This document shows positions 53,575 through 62,834 of a stretch of DNA of 64,000 bases, piece by piece. The DNA is taken from assembly GCF_028748185.1 (NCBI RefSeq), contig NZ_CP118164.1, positions 868,001 through 932,000 of the forward strand, in the 5' to 3' direction. The notes beneath the pieces were generated by a model. That model searched no databases and was not told the DNA's origin. It was given only the letters and a program-made list of their open reading frames with translations. Within the stretch, counting starts at the first letter, position 1. Every line of letters starts with the position of its first letter. This stretch comes from Bremerella sp. P1 (lineage in GTDB: Bacteria > Planctomycetota > Planctomycetia > Pirellulales > Pirellulaceae). A program made the translations under genes and the position numbers.

Positions 53575-53599
53575 GGAAGAAGCTCAGTGCCTGGGAAAT

Positions 53600-53624
53600 G
53601 CTGGTATCCCAGCAGTATACCAGC
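53600..53624. other. Hairpin between recG and the sulfatase gene
   Basis: GCTGGTAT (53600-53607) pairs perfectly with ATACCAGC (53617-53624). It lies 33 bp after the recG stop on the minus strand. No U-tract follows, so its role as terminator is unsure. Confidence 0.4.
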
Positions 53625-53656
53625 TCTCAATCGGGACTCAACTTTGCGCGAGGCAC

Positions 53657-55753
53657 CTAGCCCAAGTCACCAATATCAAGCGACTTGCCGTAACGGGTGA
53701 GCACCATCCTCTGCAGCTTTTCCCACTTCGCGCCAGCCAGGTTCGGATCGGTATCGGTGATCGAAAACGCATCCTCGCGGGCTTTGGCCAGCAGCTCGCC
53801 ATCGCGCTGTAGGTCCGCGATCCGAAGTGGAGGCATGCCGTGTTGCTTCCAGCCAAACAAGTCGCCGGGGCCGCGAAGCTTGAAGTCGACTTCGGCCAAC
53901 TCGAACCCATCGGTTGTTCCGGCAAATGCTTCTAAACGTTCGCGCGAGGCATCAGTGGCCGGGTTGGCAAACACGCAAAGATAACCGGGATGCTTACCTC
54001 GACTGATTCGACCGCGAAGCTGATGGAGTTGGGCCAGCCCGAAGCGTTCGCCGCTCTCGATCGTCATGAGCACGGCATTGGCGACATCGACCCCCACTTC
54101 CACGACTGTCGTGGCGATCAAGACATCAATCTCGTGATTAGCAAAACGCTGCATCACGGCATCCTTTTCGGCCGGCGGCATGCGTCCGTGCAGCATCTCT
54201 AAACGAAACTCTTCCAGTTCGCCGTTGGCCAAATTCTCGAGCAGTTGCTCGACGCCACCAAGCGTGTCATCGCGGTTCGTTTCATCGACCAATGGCGCGA
54301 TGACATACCCTTGCCGCCCTTCGCGCAGTTTCTTGCGAAAGAAGTCCCACCACTTGGCCCGCTGCTCATCGTCAGCAATATACGTGCTGATCGTCTGACG
54401 ACCTGGCGGCGCGTTGCGAATGGTCGAGATATCGAGATCTCCGAACATCCCCAAGGCCACCGTGCGTGGAATCGGCGTGGCGGTCATCACCAGGTAGTGC
54501 GGATCATTGCCGGCACTTCGCAGCGCGGCACGTTGGCGAACGCCAAACTTATGCTGCTCGTCGATGATCACCAGGCCCAGCTTTTGGAACGTGATTTCGG
54601 TCGCAATGATCGCTTGCGTTCCGATTAACAGATCGATCTCACCCGCAGCGACATCCGCCAAAAGCTTAGAACGTTCCTTTTCGGTCAGCGAGCCTGTAAG
54701 TACTCCGATCCGAACCTTCGCATGACTTAACAGCTTGCTGAGCGTTCGAGCATGCTGTTTGGCTAAGACTTCCGTCGGAGCCATTAGGGCAGCCTGAGTT
54801 TTGGCAGCTACCGCGGCTAACATTGCGTAGACCGAGACCATTGTCTTGCCCGTCCCCACGTCCCCTTGCAGCAAGCGATTCATGGGAATCGTACGATTCA
54901 AATCGTGGCAGATCTCGTGGATCGCTTTGTTCTGGTCTTCGGTCAGCTCAAATGGAAGCAGCTTACGAATCCGTTCGTCGATGCGAAAATCGACGGGGAT
55001 TGGCAGCGCACTCTTGCGCTCGTTGAGCTGATGCTTGCGCAGCGACATAGCCAGCTGCAGCACGAGCAGTTCCTGGTAGATAAACCGCTTCCGGGCAGCT
55101 TCCGTATCTTCACGCGAGTGGGGCCGATGAATCTTGTTCAGGGCATCGTGAATCGACAGCAGTTCGTGCTGTTTTAGAAACGAGTCCGGCAAGACTTCCT
55201 CTAGGTCACTCCCATACGTATCGAGCGCCGTATGGACCATCTTTCGCATCAACCCTTGGCGCACTCCTTCGGTCAGTGGGTAGATGGGAAGCAGCTTGCC
55301 ACCTTCCGGCTGATCACCAGGCTCGACGATATCGACCACGGGGTGGGCCATCTCCCAGCGATTACCTTGTAGTCGAGGTCGACCCGATACGATCACGTGC
55401 TGCCCTTCCTGGAATCGCTTTCGCAGAAAAGGCTGATTAAACCAAACGCCGCGCACATAGGCTTGATTATCGCGGACGAGTACCCCCAGCACGCTGCGTC
55501 CTGGACCCGTTCCGCGGAAATCGACGTCTTCGATTACGCCGGTAATCGACGCCGGTTCATCTTCCTTCAGGTCATCGGCCGGGATGATATCCAGCAGGTC
55601 TTGGTAGTCACGTGGAAAGAAGAAGATGAGATCGAGGGCCGTGTAGAGCTGCAGCTTCGCCAGCCGCTCGGCACGCTGCGGTCCGACCCCTTTCAGGAAC
55701 TGTACCGGCGTGCGAAGACGCTGGAGCGGAGTCGATTCGCGGCTGTCTGACAT
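53657..55753 (-). CDS. recG: ATP-dependent DNA helicase RecG
   Basis: The protein has 698 residues from the ATG at 55753 (MSDSRESTPLQRLRTPVQF), chosen for the GAGG 6-9 nt upstream; the frame opens 33 codons earlier. A wedge domain (to about 250) includes LKGVGPQRAERLAKL; the helicase domain has Walker A GDVGTGKT, DEQH (IIDEQHKFG), 'MTATPIPRTVALGMFGDLD' and the motif 'QLHQLRGRISRGKHPGYL', which is typical of RecG. RecG reverses stalled forks and branch-migrates Holliday junctions. It lies 34 bp after rnhA, and both enzymes remove R-loops. Confidence 0.95.
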   Translation of the reverse strand: MSDSRESTPLQRLRTPVQFLKGVGPQRAERLAKLQLYTALDLIFFFPRDYQDLLDIIPADDLKEDEPASITGVIEDVDFRGTGPGRSVLGVLVRDNQAYVRGVWFNQPFLRKRFQEGQHVIVSGRPRLQGNRWEMAHPVVDIVEPGDQPEGGKLLPIYPLTEGVRQGLMRKMVHTALDTYGSDLEEVLPDSFLKQHELLSIHDALNKIHRPHSREDTEAARKRFIYQELLVLQLAMSLRKHQLNERKSALPIPVDFRIDERIRKLLPFELTEDQNKAIHEICHDLNRTIPMNRLLQGDVGTGKTMVSVYAMLAAVAAKTQAALMAPTEVLAKQHARTLSKLLSHAKVRIGVLTGSLTEKERSKLLADVAAGEIDLLIGTQAIIATEITFQKLGLVIIDEQHKFGVRQRAALRSAGNDPHYLVMTATPIPRTVALGMFGDLDISTIRNAPPGRQTISTYIADDEQRAKWWDFFRKKLREGRQGYVIAPLVDETNRDDTLGGVEQLLENLANGELEEFRLEMLHGRMPPAEKDAVMQRFANHEIDVLIATTVVEVGVDVANAVLMTIESGERFGLAQLHQLRGRISRGKHPGYLCVFANPATDASRERLEAFAGTTDGFELAEVDFKLRGPGDLFGWKQHGMPPLRIADLQRDGELLAKAREDAFSITDTDPNLAGAKWEKLQRMVLTRYGKSLDIGDLG

Positions 55754-55787
55754 TCCGTCCTCACCAGGGCGATCCGTCGGGGGTTGA

Positions 55788-56252
55788 TTATCGATAAGGC
55801 TGATAGGCCGCCACGGCCAATTCGTCAACACGATCATTTTCCGGGTGGCCACTGTGGCCAGCGACTCGGGTATATTTCACGCGATGCTTTTGCAGCTGTT
55901 CGTCCAGTTGTTTCCACAGGTCGTCATTCTTGACCGGCTTCCACTGCTTGCCTTCTTTGCGCTGCCAGTTGTTCTTCTTCCACTTGGGCATCCACTCGGT
56001 CATCCCTTTGCCGACGTAGACGCTATCGGTAAATAGCTCGATACTACACGCTCGGCTAAGGGTCTGCAGGCCTTGAATGACGGCCATCAACTCCATGCGA
56101 TTGTTGGTCGTATCGCGTTCACCGCCTGACTTTTCCATCTCTTTGCCGGTGGATGGATGGCGCAAGATAAACGCCCAGCCGCCGGGGCCGGGGTTTCCAC
56201 TACATGCCCCGTCCGTGAAAAGAAGAACCTCAGGCTCGAAGGTGGCCGCCAT
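55788..56252 (-). CDS. rnhA: Ribonuclease HI
   Basis: The protein has 154 residues. All catalytic residues are present: D14 (LLFTDGACSGNPGPGGWA), E54 (NNRMELMAVI), D76 (ELFTDSVYV) and D140 with nearby histidines (AGHSGHPENDRVDELA). The basic handle (KWKKNNWQRKEGKQWK) is intact, as in E. coli RNase HI. It cuts RNA in RNA-DNA hybrids. It lies between the membrane kinase gene (82 bp upstream) and recG. Confidence 0.97.
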   Translation of the reverse strand: MAATFEPEVLLFTDGACSGNPGPGGWAFILRHPSTGKEMEKSGGERDTTNNRMELMAVIQGLQTLSRACSIELFTDSVYVGKGMTEWMPKWKKNNWQRKEGKQWKPVKNDDLWKQLDEQLQKHRVKYTRVAGHSGHPENDRVDELAVAAYQPYR

Positions 56253-56334
56253 TCACTGCTCCCAATAGATCGTTCGCTAAACGAGCGATTATGTCCCGGG
56301 ATGCGGTCGGGATAAAGCCCCACCTGGAAGATGA

Positions 56335-58242
56335 CTAGTTTCTCGTTGTCGAATCGATCGTTTCCGGCGTTTCGACCTGGCGAGACCCTTGAATGCGGAC
56401 AAAGTCGCCGTGCTTGGTCTTGGTGATCTCGTCGATACGTGACGTGAACGAATCTTCGCGAACGTCAGGACGATCTTCGATCACCCACGGGATGTCAACA
56501 AAAAACGTACTTCCCTTGCCCAGTTCGCTCTCGGCTCGTACGGTTCCGCCCAGCAGCTGGCATAGCTCGCGGACGATCGATAAGCCGAGGCCGGTACCAG
56601 AGTACTCGCGTGTCAGCGTGTCCCCTTGCGAGGCGGTCCCTTGGCGGAACTTCTCGAAGATGATCTCGCGATCCTCTTCCGCGATACCCACACCGGTGTC
56701 GCTTACGGAAAGCTCAAGACGATTGTTGATGCGATTCGCTTTGACAACAATGCGTCCCCCTTCCGGCGTGAACTTGATCGCATTGGAAAGCAAGTTGGTC
56801 AAGATCTGCTGGAACTTCGATTGATCCTGCAGCGCCGGCTCTTCATTGGGATCGACGTGACAGGTCAGATCGATGTTCTTTTCTTCCGTAAGCGAGCGAA
56901 CCATATCACAGGCGCCGCTAACCACCGAAGCAACCGAAAATCGTGACGGGCGGACTTCCATGCGACCGCTTTCGACCTTTGCCAGGTCGAGAATGTCGTT
57001 GATCATGTCCAGCAGCAAACGACCTGACTTCTGGATGTTCTCGACGTACCGTTTCTGTTTGTCGTTCAGGCTGTCGATACCACGCAGCACATCCGAGAAA
57101 CCGAGAATACTATTGAGCGGCGTCCGCAGTTCGTGGCTCATGCTTGCCAGGAAGTCGCTCTTCAAGCAGTTCATCTCGTACAACTGCATATTGGCCTGAG
57201 CCAGTTGATCGACCTTGCCGTCGAGATCTCGGTTAACGTAGGTCAACTTGTTCTGGGCATCGATCAAGTGAGCAAGCATGCGGTTGAAGGAAGTTGCCAG
57301 GTCTTCGAATTCATCGCCGGTGTAGATCTCGGCCCGCACGTCCATGTGACCTTGGCTCACCTCGTCACTCACGTCACGCAGGTGAGTCAGTGGTTTCACG
57401 ATGATGTAACGCACGATCAGGTACAACGCGATCATGGAAAGCGCGACCGTGATAATAGCCGTGGCTAGAAGGTAGGCCCGGTTCTTCGTCAGCGCGATCT
57501 GCGTGATCTCGTCGTCCTTAACGATCTTGATCACATTGAACGGCAGTTCATTTTCAAGCGGGAAGCCTGTGGTCGAGACGGCCAGTTCCAGGTTCGTATT
57601 GTGACAGGCAACCGTGCAGTTTCGCTTCCAATAGATCGGCTGATAATAAATGTACTTTTGCCGTTCCGCATCGTAGAAAGCTTCTGAGGCTGGCGAATAG
57701 GCGATCGTGTCTTCGTCGTTGTCAGCGTCACCACGCCCCAGTTCGACGAATTCATCAGTCGTCTCTTGGGTACTGATACCGGGCGTGCTAAGGAACTTCT
57801 CGAGGATATCCTTATCACGCGTTTGTTGAATCTCTTTCAAACGCCGCAGGATCTCGGCTTCCTCTTCGTTAGCCGGCAGAAGGATGCGTTCCTCGGGTCG
57901 ACTGGTCGCCGCCAATTTGCGGTCAGCCGGATCGAGGGTCATCACTTCCCAGTCGTACTTCATGTACTCCAGTTCGAGGCCCGTATCACGTACGTGCTCG
58001 TCCCATCCTTCCGGATTCTTTTGGGCCTGGGCGTCATGCTTCCAGTGGATCTTCATCAGAACCGCATCAACCAGGTGCCGCCCGGTGCTCAAATTATTGT
58101 TGTGCACCAACTGTTCGGTCGATTGCCCATACCACCAGAAGCTGCCGGTAATCAGCAGCAACAGGCATGTTCCGTACAGAAAGCGGCACTTTCGTTCGAG
58201 ATTGGTCTCGCCGAGGACGCGCTTAATGGAACGATACGACAT
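56335..58242 (-). CDS. Membrane sensor histidine kinase with HAMP domain and CxxxCH motif in the sensor
   Basis: The protein has 635 residues. A membrane segment (22-38), a periplasmic domain of about 210 residues, a second membrane segment (about 256-282), a HAMP domain and a short coiled coil lead to the kinase core: H-box FLASMSHELRTPLNS (H370), N-box (LTNLLSNAIKFTPEGG), G1 (DTGVGI), F (FEKFRQG) and G2 (GTGLGLSIV). The sensor contains CTVACH (C209-x3-C213-H214) after YYQPIYWKRN, like the heme-binding end of Tll0287/DUF3365 sensors. A heme-based redox or gas sensor is possible. No response regulator is next to it. Confidence 0.88.
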   Translation of the reverse strand: MSYRSIKRVLGETNLERKCRFLYGTCLLLLITGSFWWYGQSTEQLVHNNNLSTGRHLVDAVLMKIHWKHDAQAQKNPEGWDEHVRDTGLELEYMKYDWEVMTLDPADRKLAATSRPEERILLPANEEEAEILRRLKEIQQTRDKDILEKFLSTPGISTQETTDEFVELGRGDADNDEDTIAYSPASEAFYDAERQKYIYYQPIYWKRNCTVACHNTNLELAVSTTGFPLENELPFNVIKIVKDDEITQIALTKNRAYLLATAIITVALSMIALYLIVRYIIVKPLTHLRDVSDEVSQGHMDVRAEIYTGDEFEDLATSFNRMLAHLIDAQNKLTYVNRDLDGKVDQLAQANMQLYEMNCLKSDFLASMSHELRTPLNSILGFSDVLRGIDSLNDKQKRYVENIQKSGRLLLDMINDILDLAKVESGRMEVRPSRFSVASVVSGACDMVRSLTEEKNIDLTCHVDPNEEPALQDQSKFQQILTNLLSNAIKFTPEGGRIVVKANRINNRLELSVSDTGVGIAEEDREIIFEKFRQGTASQGDTLTREYSGTGLGLSIVRELCQLLGGTVRAESELGKGSTFFVDIPWVIEDRPDVREDSFTSRIDEITKTKHGDFVRIQGSRQVETPETIDSTTRN

Positions 58243-58367
58243 GGGATGTTTTCAGTGTTCAGTTTTTAGTGCAAGAGCCAGAAGTGGCCCAAACACGGCT
58301 GGAAACAGCAACTTTTGAATTCTAGGACTTTCGCTCAACTGAAACTACCCAGATTTCCATAGTTGGC

Positions 58368-60653
58368 CTACATCATGTCGATTGGATCGACATCGGCAAT
58401 CCACAAGACATCCTCCGGAACGGCTACCTTTTCGCGACATCGGAGCACGGCCGCACGCATTAACAGTCGATCGAAACTGTGCAGTAGCAAGTGATAGCGG
58501 TAATTCCCACGCAGCTTTTCGATGGGGGCCGGAGCAGGCCCTTGCTGCGAGATGTCGCCCCCCTGCTCTTGGGCGAAACGAGCCAGCTCTTCGGAAATCT
58601 GCTGCATGAACAGTTCCACGGACGGCTGCGATGGACCGCGAGCAATGATCCGAACCATGTGCGCAAAAGGTGTCATCTGAAAGTCGCGGCGAAATGGCAG
58701 CTCTCGCTCGGCAAACAGGGCGTAATCATGCCGTGTCGCTGCTTCGATCGCGGGGTGATCTGGGCTTAGCGTCTGCACCAGGACTTCCCCCCCCAGGTCG
58801 CCTCGGCCGGTTCTCCCAGCCACTTGGGTGATCAATTGAAACGTCCGCTCGCCAGCACGGACATCGGGAAAGTGCAGTGCCGTATCGGCGTTGATCACAC
58901 CCACCAGCGTCACATTCGGGAAGTCCAACCCCTTGGCGATCATCTGGGTGCCGACCAGGATCTTCACTTCGCGATTGCGAAAACGCTCGAGCGCGGCTTC
59001 ATGCGAGCCAGGCTTCTTCATTGTGTCGGAGTCCATCCGAATGATCGGGTATGAGCCGAACTTCGACTTGACTTCCTGTTCCAGCTTTTGAGTACCGATC
59101 CCGGAAAAGCGGATTCCACTATAACGACACGTGGGCACAGGGCAGACACGTGGGGCCGAGCTGCGGTAGTCGCAGTAATGACAAACGGTGCTGCCGTCGG
59201 TGATATGATGCGTCAGCGGAATCTCGCAATGAGGGCACTCCACCAGGTGACCACACGCGGGGCACTGAATGTGCGTACTGTGCCCTCGACGATTGAGCAG
59301 CAGGATAATCTGTCCATCTTGTTCGAGAGTTCGCTTCATCGAGTGATAAAGCTGACGGCTGATCGCACCGCGAAAGCTAGTCGTCTTGTCGTATCGCATG
59401 TCGACGGTACGCACCGCCGGCAGTGGCCGATTCCCAATCCGATGCGGCATCGAGATCAACGCGTACTCACCTTGCTGAGCACGATAGTACGTCTCCAGCG
59501 AAGGAGTCGCCGTGCCGAGAATCAGCGGGATCTTCTCGTATTCGGCCCGCTTGGCAGCGACCTCTCGAGCATGGTACCTAGGCACCGAGTCTTGCTTGAA
59601 CGAGCTGTCGTGTTCTTCATCCAGGATGATCATTCCCAGTTGAGGTGTCGGTGCAAACACCGCACTGCGTGCCCCGACCACCACGTTCACGATGCCTGAA
59701 GCAATTCGTTTCCACTGCCAGTGCCGCTCGACGTCACTCATATGACTGTGCAGTACAGCAATCCGATCGAAGCGCGAAGCGAAACGCTGTTTGGTTTGGG
59801 GCGTGAGACTGATTTCCGGAACCAGGACGATCGCCTGCTTCCCTTGATCGATCACATGTTGAATGGCCTGAATGTAGACCTCAGTCTTTCCACTGCCGGT
59901 CACGCCATGCAGCAGGATGGGCTTCGGCTCAGGTGCATTGACCTGGGCGAGGATCGTCTTGAGTGCGGAAGCCTGAACCTCGTTCAACGTCTTAGCCGGT
60001 TCGCGTTCGATATCAATGTCGTCGAAGTGGGCGTGACTGACGCGGCGGACTTCCGACGTAATGAGCTTCTTCTTGCGTAGCCCGGTGATGGGTGCTTGAG
60101 TACAGCGGCACTTGTCGGCTAGGTCTCCCGGCGTCATCGGCTTACTGGATGCGGCCAGCGTCGTCAGCACGTGATGTTGCTTCTCAGGCAGCTTGATCGT
60201 CGCGATGCGGGCAGCCACTTCGCGGGGAACACTCAGTAGCGTCACTTCGCGTGTGCCTGCGTTGCCGCGCACAGCGGCGGGAATCACGGCGTCGAGCACC
60301 TGTCCCCAACTAGCCAAGTAGTACTCGGCCATCCATTGGGTCATCTTCAGCATCTGCGAAGAAAGCAACGTCTGCTGATCAAGGGCCGACAGCACGTACT
60401 TCAGCTTGCGACGACCATACTCCTTCCGCTCGACAGCCACGCAGTACGCCATCACGCGGCGATTGGATCGACCTAGTGGGACGTAGACCCGGCGGCCAGG
60501 CAAGACTTCGCCGACCAACTCATCAGGCACCAAGTAATCGAAGGTCTGCTCAGGCCCGGTCGACATCACGACTGAGGCCACCAGCCCTGTTTGAGCATCG
60601 TCCTGCTCCCAGGGGGTCGAATCGTCGCCGAAAAGTCCTTTTTGATTCTTCAC
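58368..60653 (-). CDS. priA: Primosomal protein N' (replication restart helicase PriA)
   Basis: The protein has 761 residues. An N-terminal DNA-binding part precedes a helicase domain with Walker A GVTGSGKTEVY, DEEH (ILDEEHDSSFKQD) and 'LGTATPSLETYYRAQQG'. The zinc-binding block has CPACGHLVECPHC, CHYCDYRS and a further C pair. 'GTQMIAKGLDFPNVTLVGVI' is characteristic of PriA. It reloads the replisome at collapsed forks. The frame opens with GTG at 60653 and a weak GAG site, so the start is uncertain. It is divergent from nadD. Confidence 0.94.
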   Translation of the reverse strand: MKNQKGLFGDDSTPWEQDDAQTGLVASVVMSTGPEQTFDYLVPDELVGEVLPGRRVYVPLGRSNRRVMAYCVAVERKEYGRRKLKYVLSALDQQTLLSSQMLKMTQWMAEYYLASWGQVLDAVIPAAVRGNAGTREVTLLSVPREVAARIATIKLPEKQHHVLTTLAASSKPMTPGDLADKCRCTQAPITGLRKKKLITSEVRRVSHAHFDDIDIEREPAKTLNEVQASALKTILAQVNAPEPKPILLHGVTGSGKTEVYIQAIQHVIDQGKQAIVLVPEISLTPQTKQRFASRFDRIAVLHSHMSDVERHWQWKRIASGIVNVVVGARSAVFAPTPQLGMIILDEEHDSSFKQDSVPRYHAREVAAKRAEYEKIPLILGTATPSLETYYRAQQGEYALISMPHRIGNRPLPAVRTVDMRYDKTTSFRGAISRQLYHSMKRTLEQDGQIILLLNRRGHSTHIQCPACGHLVECPHCEIPLTHHITDGSTVCHYCDYRSSAPRVCPVPTCRYSGIRFSGIGTQKLEQEVKSKFGSYPIIRMDSDTMKKPGSHEAALERFRNREVKILVGTQMIAKGLDFPNVTLVGVINADTALHFPDVRAGERTFQLITQVAGRTGRGDLGGEVLVQTLSPDHPAIEAATRHDYALFAERELPFRRDFQMTPFAHMVRIIARGPSQPSVELFMQQISEELARFAQEQGGDISQQGPAPAPIEKLRGNYRYHLLLHSFDRLLMRAAVLRCREKVAVPEDVLWIADVDPIDMM

Positions 60654-60781
60654 AAAAACTCGAAATGCTGGTGGTCCAAGCGTTCATCCTGGCCAATTGT
60701 GCCCCGGACCGATACGATAGCAGTTTGAAGGCGACCTTCCCACCACGCCGAAGATCGGCCCGAAGCGAAAGGGGGAGTACC

Positions 60782-61405
60782 ATGCGACTGGGAATTTACG
60801 GGGGTTCGTTTTCCCCAATTCACAACGGTCATTTGCTTCTTGCAGAATCGTGTCGCGAACAGTGCGCCTTGGACGAAGTTTGGTTCTTGCCTGCGGCCAC
60901 CAATCCACTCAAGCAAGATGGCGTGCTGGCCTCCGATGCTCATCGCGTGGCAATGATCGAACTAGCCATCGCCGGTAACCATGCATTCAAATGCAGTCCC
61001 ATCGAGTTGGAACGCGGTGGACTTAGTTATACCGTCGATACACTTCGAGATTTGCAGAAAATCGTTCCGCAGGCCGAGTTATTCTTACTGGTTGGCGGCG
61101 ACTCGTTCGCTTCGCTCTTTCACTGGCACAAGATTGACGAGATCTGCGAACTGGCAACCATTTGCACGGTGGGCCGGCCTGGCAGCGACTTAAGCGACTG
61201 GGGACAACTGCCGGAAGTCCTAAATGACGATCAGATGACACACATCAAGCAGCACTTCGTCGAAATGCCACTGATTGGCCTATCCAGCACCGACATCCGT
61301 GGGCGAATTGCTAGCGGCAGATCGATCCGCTACATGGTGCCGCGTAGTGTCGAGAAGTATATCGAAACGCAGCACGTCTTCCACAAACAAGTGGCGTCAA
61401 CTTAG
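60782..61405 (+). CDS. nadD: Nicotinate-nucleotide adenylyltransferase NadD
   Basis: The protein has 207 residues from the ATG at 60782, which has AGGGGGAG about 7 nt upstream and begins MRLGIYGGSFSPIHNGH; the frame is open upstream but overlaps priA. GGSFSPIHNGH (7-17) holds the HxGH nucleotide-binding motif, 'LVGGDSFASLFHWHKIDEI' and LSSTDIRGRI are the other NadD signatures. It adenylates nicotinate mononucleotide in NAD synthesis. The next gene, 14 bp away, is convergent. Confidence 0.94.
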   Translation: MRLGIYGGSFSPIHNGHLLLAESCREQCALDEVWFLPAATNPLKQDGVLASDAHRVAMIELAIAGNHAFKCSPIELERGGLSYTVDTLRDLQKIVPQAELFLLVGGDSFASLFHWHKIDEICELATICTVGRPGSDLSDWGQLPEVLNDDQMTHIKQHFVEMPLIGLSSTDIRGRIASGRSIRYMVPRSVEKYIETQHVFHKQVAST

Positions 61406-61418
61406 ATCGCTACGTGAA

Positions 61419-61679
61419 TCACGCAGCTCGGCGACGACCCAAAACCTGACCGAGTTGCGGCGTCAGAGGCGTTTGCTCGAGGGAAGGATCACTCTTAAGC
61501 GCTTCCAGTACTTGGTCCAGCTGCTCGAGCGAGGACAAGCTCAGGTCGAGGAAGATCCATCGTTTGCCGGCGATTTCGCAGACGCCTCCGCCTTGGCCGT
61601 CGAGCCATTCACGGCGAATCTGGTATCCCAATTCTTGAGCGGTAGCGATGGCCTGGTCGAGTAGATCGAGGGTGTGCAT
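61419..61679 (-). CDS. Small protein of unknown function
   Basis: The protein has 86 residues from the ATG at 61679 (MHTLDLLDQAIATAQELGY). CGGAG about 9 nt upstream supports this start; the frame continues 64 codons upstream without a signal. It is small and mixed alpha/beta, with 'REWLDGQGGGVCEIAGKRWIF' (a G-G-G-x-C turn) and 'LSSLEQLDQVLEAL'. I recognise no family. Its compact fold-like pattern and clean start suggest a real gene, convergent with nadD. Confidence 0.6.
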   Translation of the reverse strand: MHTLDLLDQAIATAQELGYQIRREWLDGQGGGVCEIAGKRWIFLDLSLSSLEQLDQVLEALKSDPSLEQTPLTPQLGQVLGRRRAA

Positions 61680-61904
61680 CCTTGCGAACTCCGATGATCT
61701 AGGTAATTTGCATGAGCAACCATAAAGGTTACCGGTTCTTTCGCCGGGAATTGTAGCGGTCAAAGGGGGATCGACGATAGACATATTACGGGCCAGCGCG
61801 ATCAGGCCATCGAATTCGTCGAAAGGATTCTGCGATTTCGATCGATGCCAGCTGCTAGCTCGTCCGCTCACAAGTCGCGACTAACCATGGAAGCAGGGTC
61901 AAGG

Positions 61905-62759
61905 ATGAACCACTCGCAATCCCCCTCAGATGCTTCGCTGATTGAACGTCAGGCGAAGGAAATCGAAATCTTGAAGCGCCGTTTGCTCGAAGCGCAAAAA
62001 CTGACCGCGATGGGGGAACTCGTCAGTACGACGACGCACGAATTCAACAACGTGCTGATGGCCGTGATCAACTACGCCCGCATGGGGCTGCGTCATCAGG
62101 ACGAGCAAACCCGCAACAACTGCTTTGAAAAGATCGCAGCCGCCGGGGACCGAGCCGCCAAGATCACGACCGGTGTGCTGGCGATGGCCAAGAACCGTGG
62201 CGACCGCATGGAGCCAACCGACCTGTCGAAAATCGTCGACGACACCATCGTGCTGCTCGAGCGGGAACTTCGCAAATATCGCATCGAATTAGAATTTCAA
62301 AACGAGAACGCTCCCCTGGCAATGGCCAACGGGAACCAGATTCAGCAGGTCCTGTTGAACCTGATGATCAATGCTCGCCAGGCGATGCCTCACGGCGGAC
62401 GGCTGATCCTGAAGCTTTCGTACGACAAAGCGAATGACACGGTCGACCTGTTGGTACGCGATCACGGCACCGGCATTCCGACCGATCAACTGCCGCATAT
62501 CTTTGATGCGTTCTACACGACCAAAACAGGTCCCGATGAAACGGGCAAAGGGGGAACCGGGATCGGTTTGGCCGCTTGCCGCGACATCATCGAAGCCCAC
62601 CAAGGCAAGATCCGCGTGCAAAGCACCGTGGGGATGGGAACCGCCTTCACGATCCGAATTCCGGCCGCTGCCGTGAACCCTACGCCGACCTCAACTGTCT
62701 CCAGCGGCGTACCGATCGCAGGCAGCGAAATGCTTCCCACGTCGCCTGTGAGGCACTAA
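61905..62759 (+). CDS. Soluble sensor histidine kinase
   Basis: The protein has 284 residues from the ATG at 61905 (MNHSQSPSDASLIERQ); two earlier in-frame ATGs (61845, 61887) lack ribosome sites. It has a short coiled coil (about 15-35) and no sensor or membrane domain. The H-box reads 'TTTHEFNNVLMAVINYARM' with H-E-F-N-N, followed by N-box (LLNLMINARQAMPHGG), G1 (DHGTGI), F (FDAFYTTK) and G2 (GTGIGLAAC) boxes. It is of the NtrB/HPK4 type. No response regulator is adjacent. A Pro/Thr/Ser tail ends it. It resembles the flagellar kinase at 16944-17825 in size and layout. Confidence 0.87.
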   Translation: MNHSQSPSDASLIERQAKEIEILKRRLLEAQKLTAMGELVSTTTHEFNNVLMAVINYARMGLRHQDEQTRNNCFEKIAAAGDRAAKITTGVLAMAKNRGDRMEPTDLSKIVDDTIVLLERELRKYRIELEFQNENAPLAMANGNQIQQVLLNLMINARQAMPHGGRLILKLSYDKANDTVDLLVRDHGTGIPTDQLPHIFDAFYTTKTGPDETGKGGTGIGLAACRDIIEAHQGKIRVQSTVGMGTAFTIRIPAAAVNPTPTSTVSSGVPIAGSEMLPTSPVRH

Positions 62760-62799
62760 GCAAGTTTGATGCTTCATGGCAAGTTCATGAAATTCGGAC

Positions 62800-62827
62800 T
62801 TGTCACAAACGAAAACGCGCACATAAT
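62800..62827 (+). promoter_or_regulatory. Sigma70-type promoter ahead of the aromatic leader
   Basis: TTGTCA (62800-62805) and CATAAT (62822-62827) are 16 bp apart, each five of six to consensus. The start would be near 62834, practically at the leader-peptide ATG (62835), so the peptide may be read from a leaderless message. A start further upstream cannot be excluded. Confidence 0.55.
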
Positions 62828-62834
62828 AACCGAT

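Noticed and set aside
61680-61871. 64-codon N-terminal extension of the small protein and overlap with the kinase frame
   Set aside because: No ribosome site for the long form, and it would overlap the divergent kinase start region; the ATG at 61679 is better.
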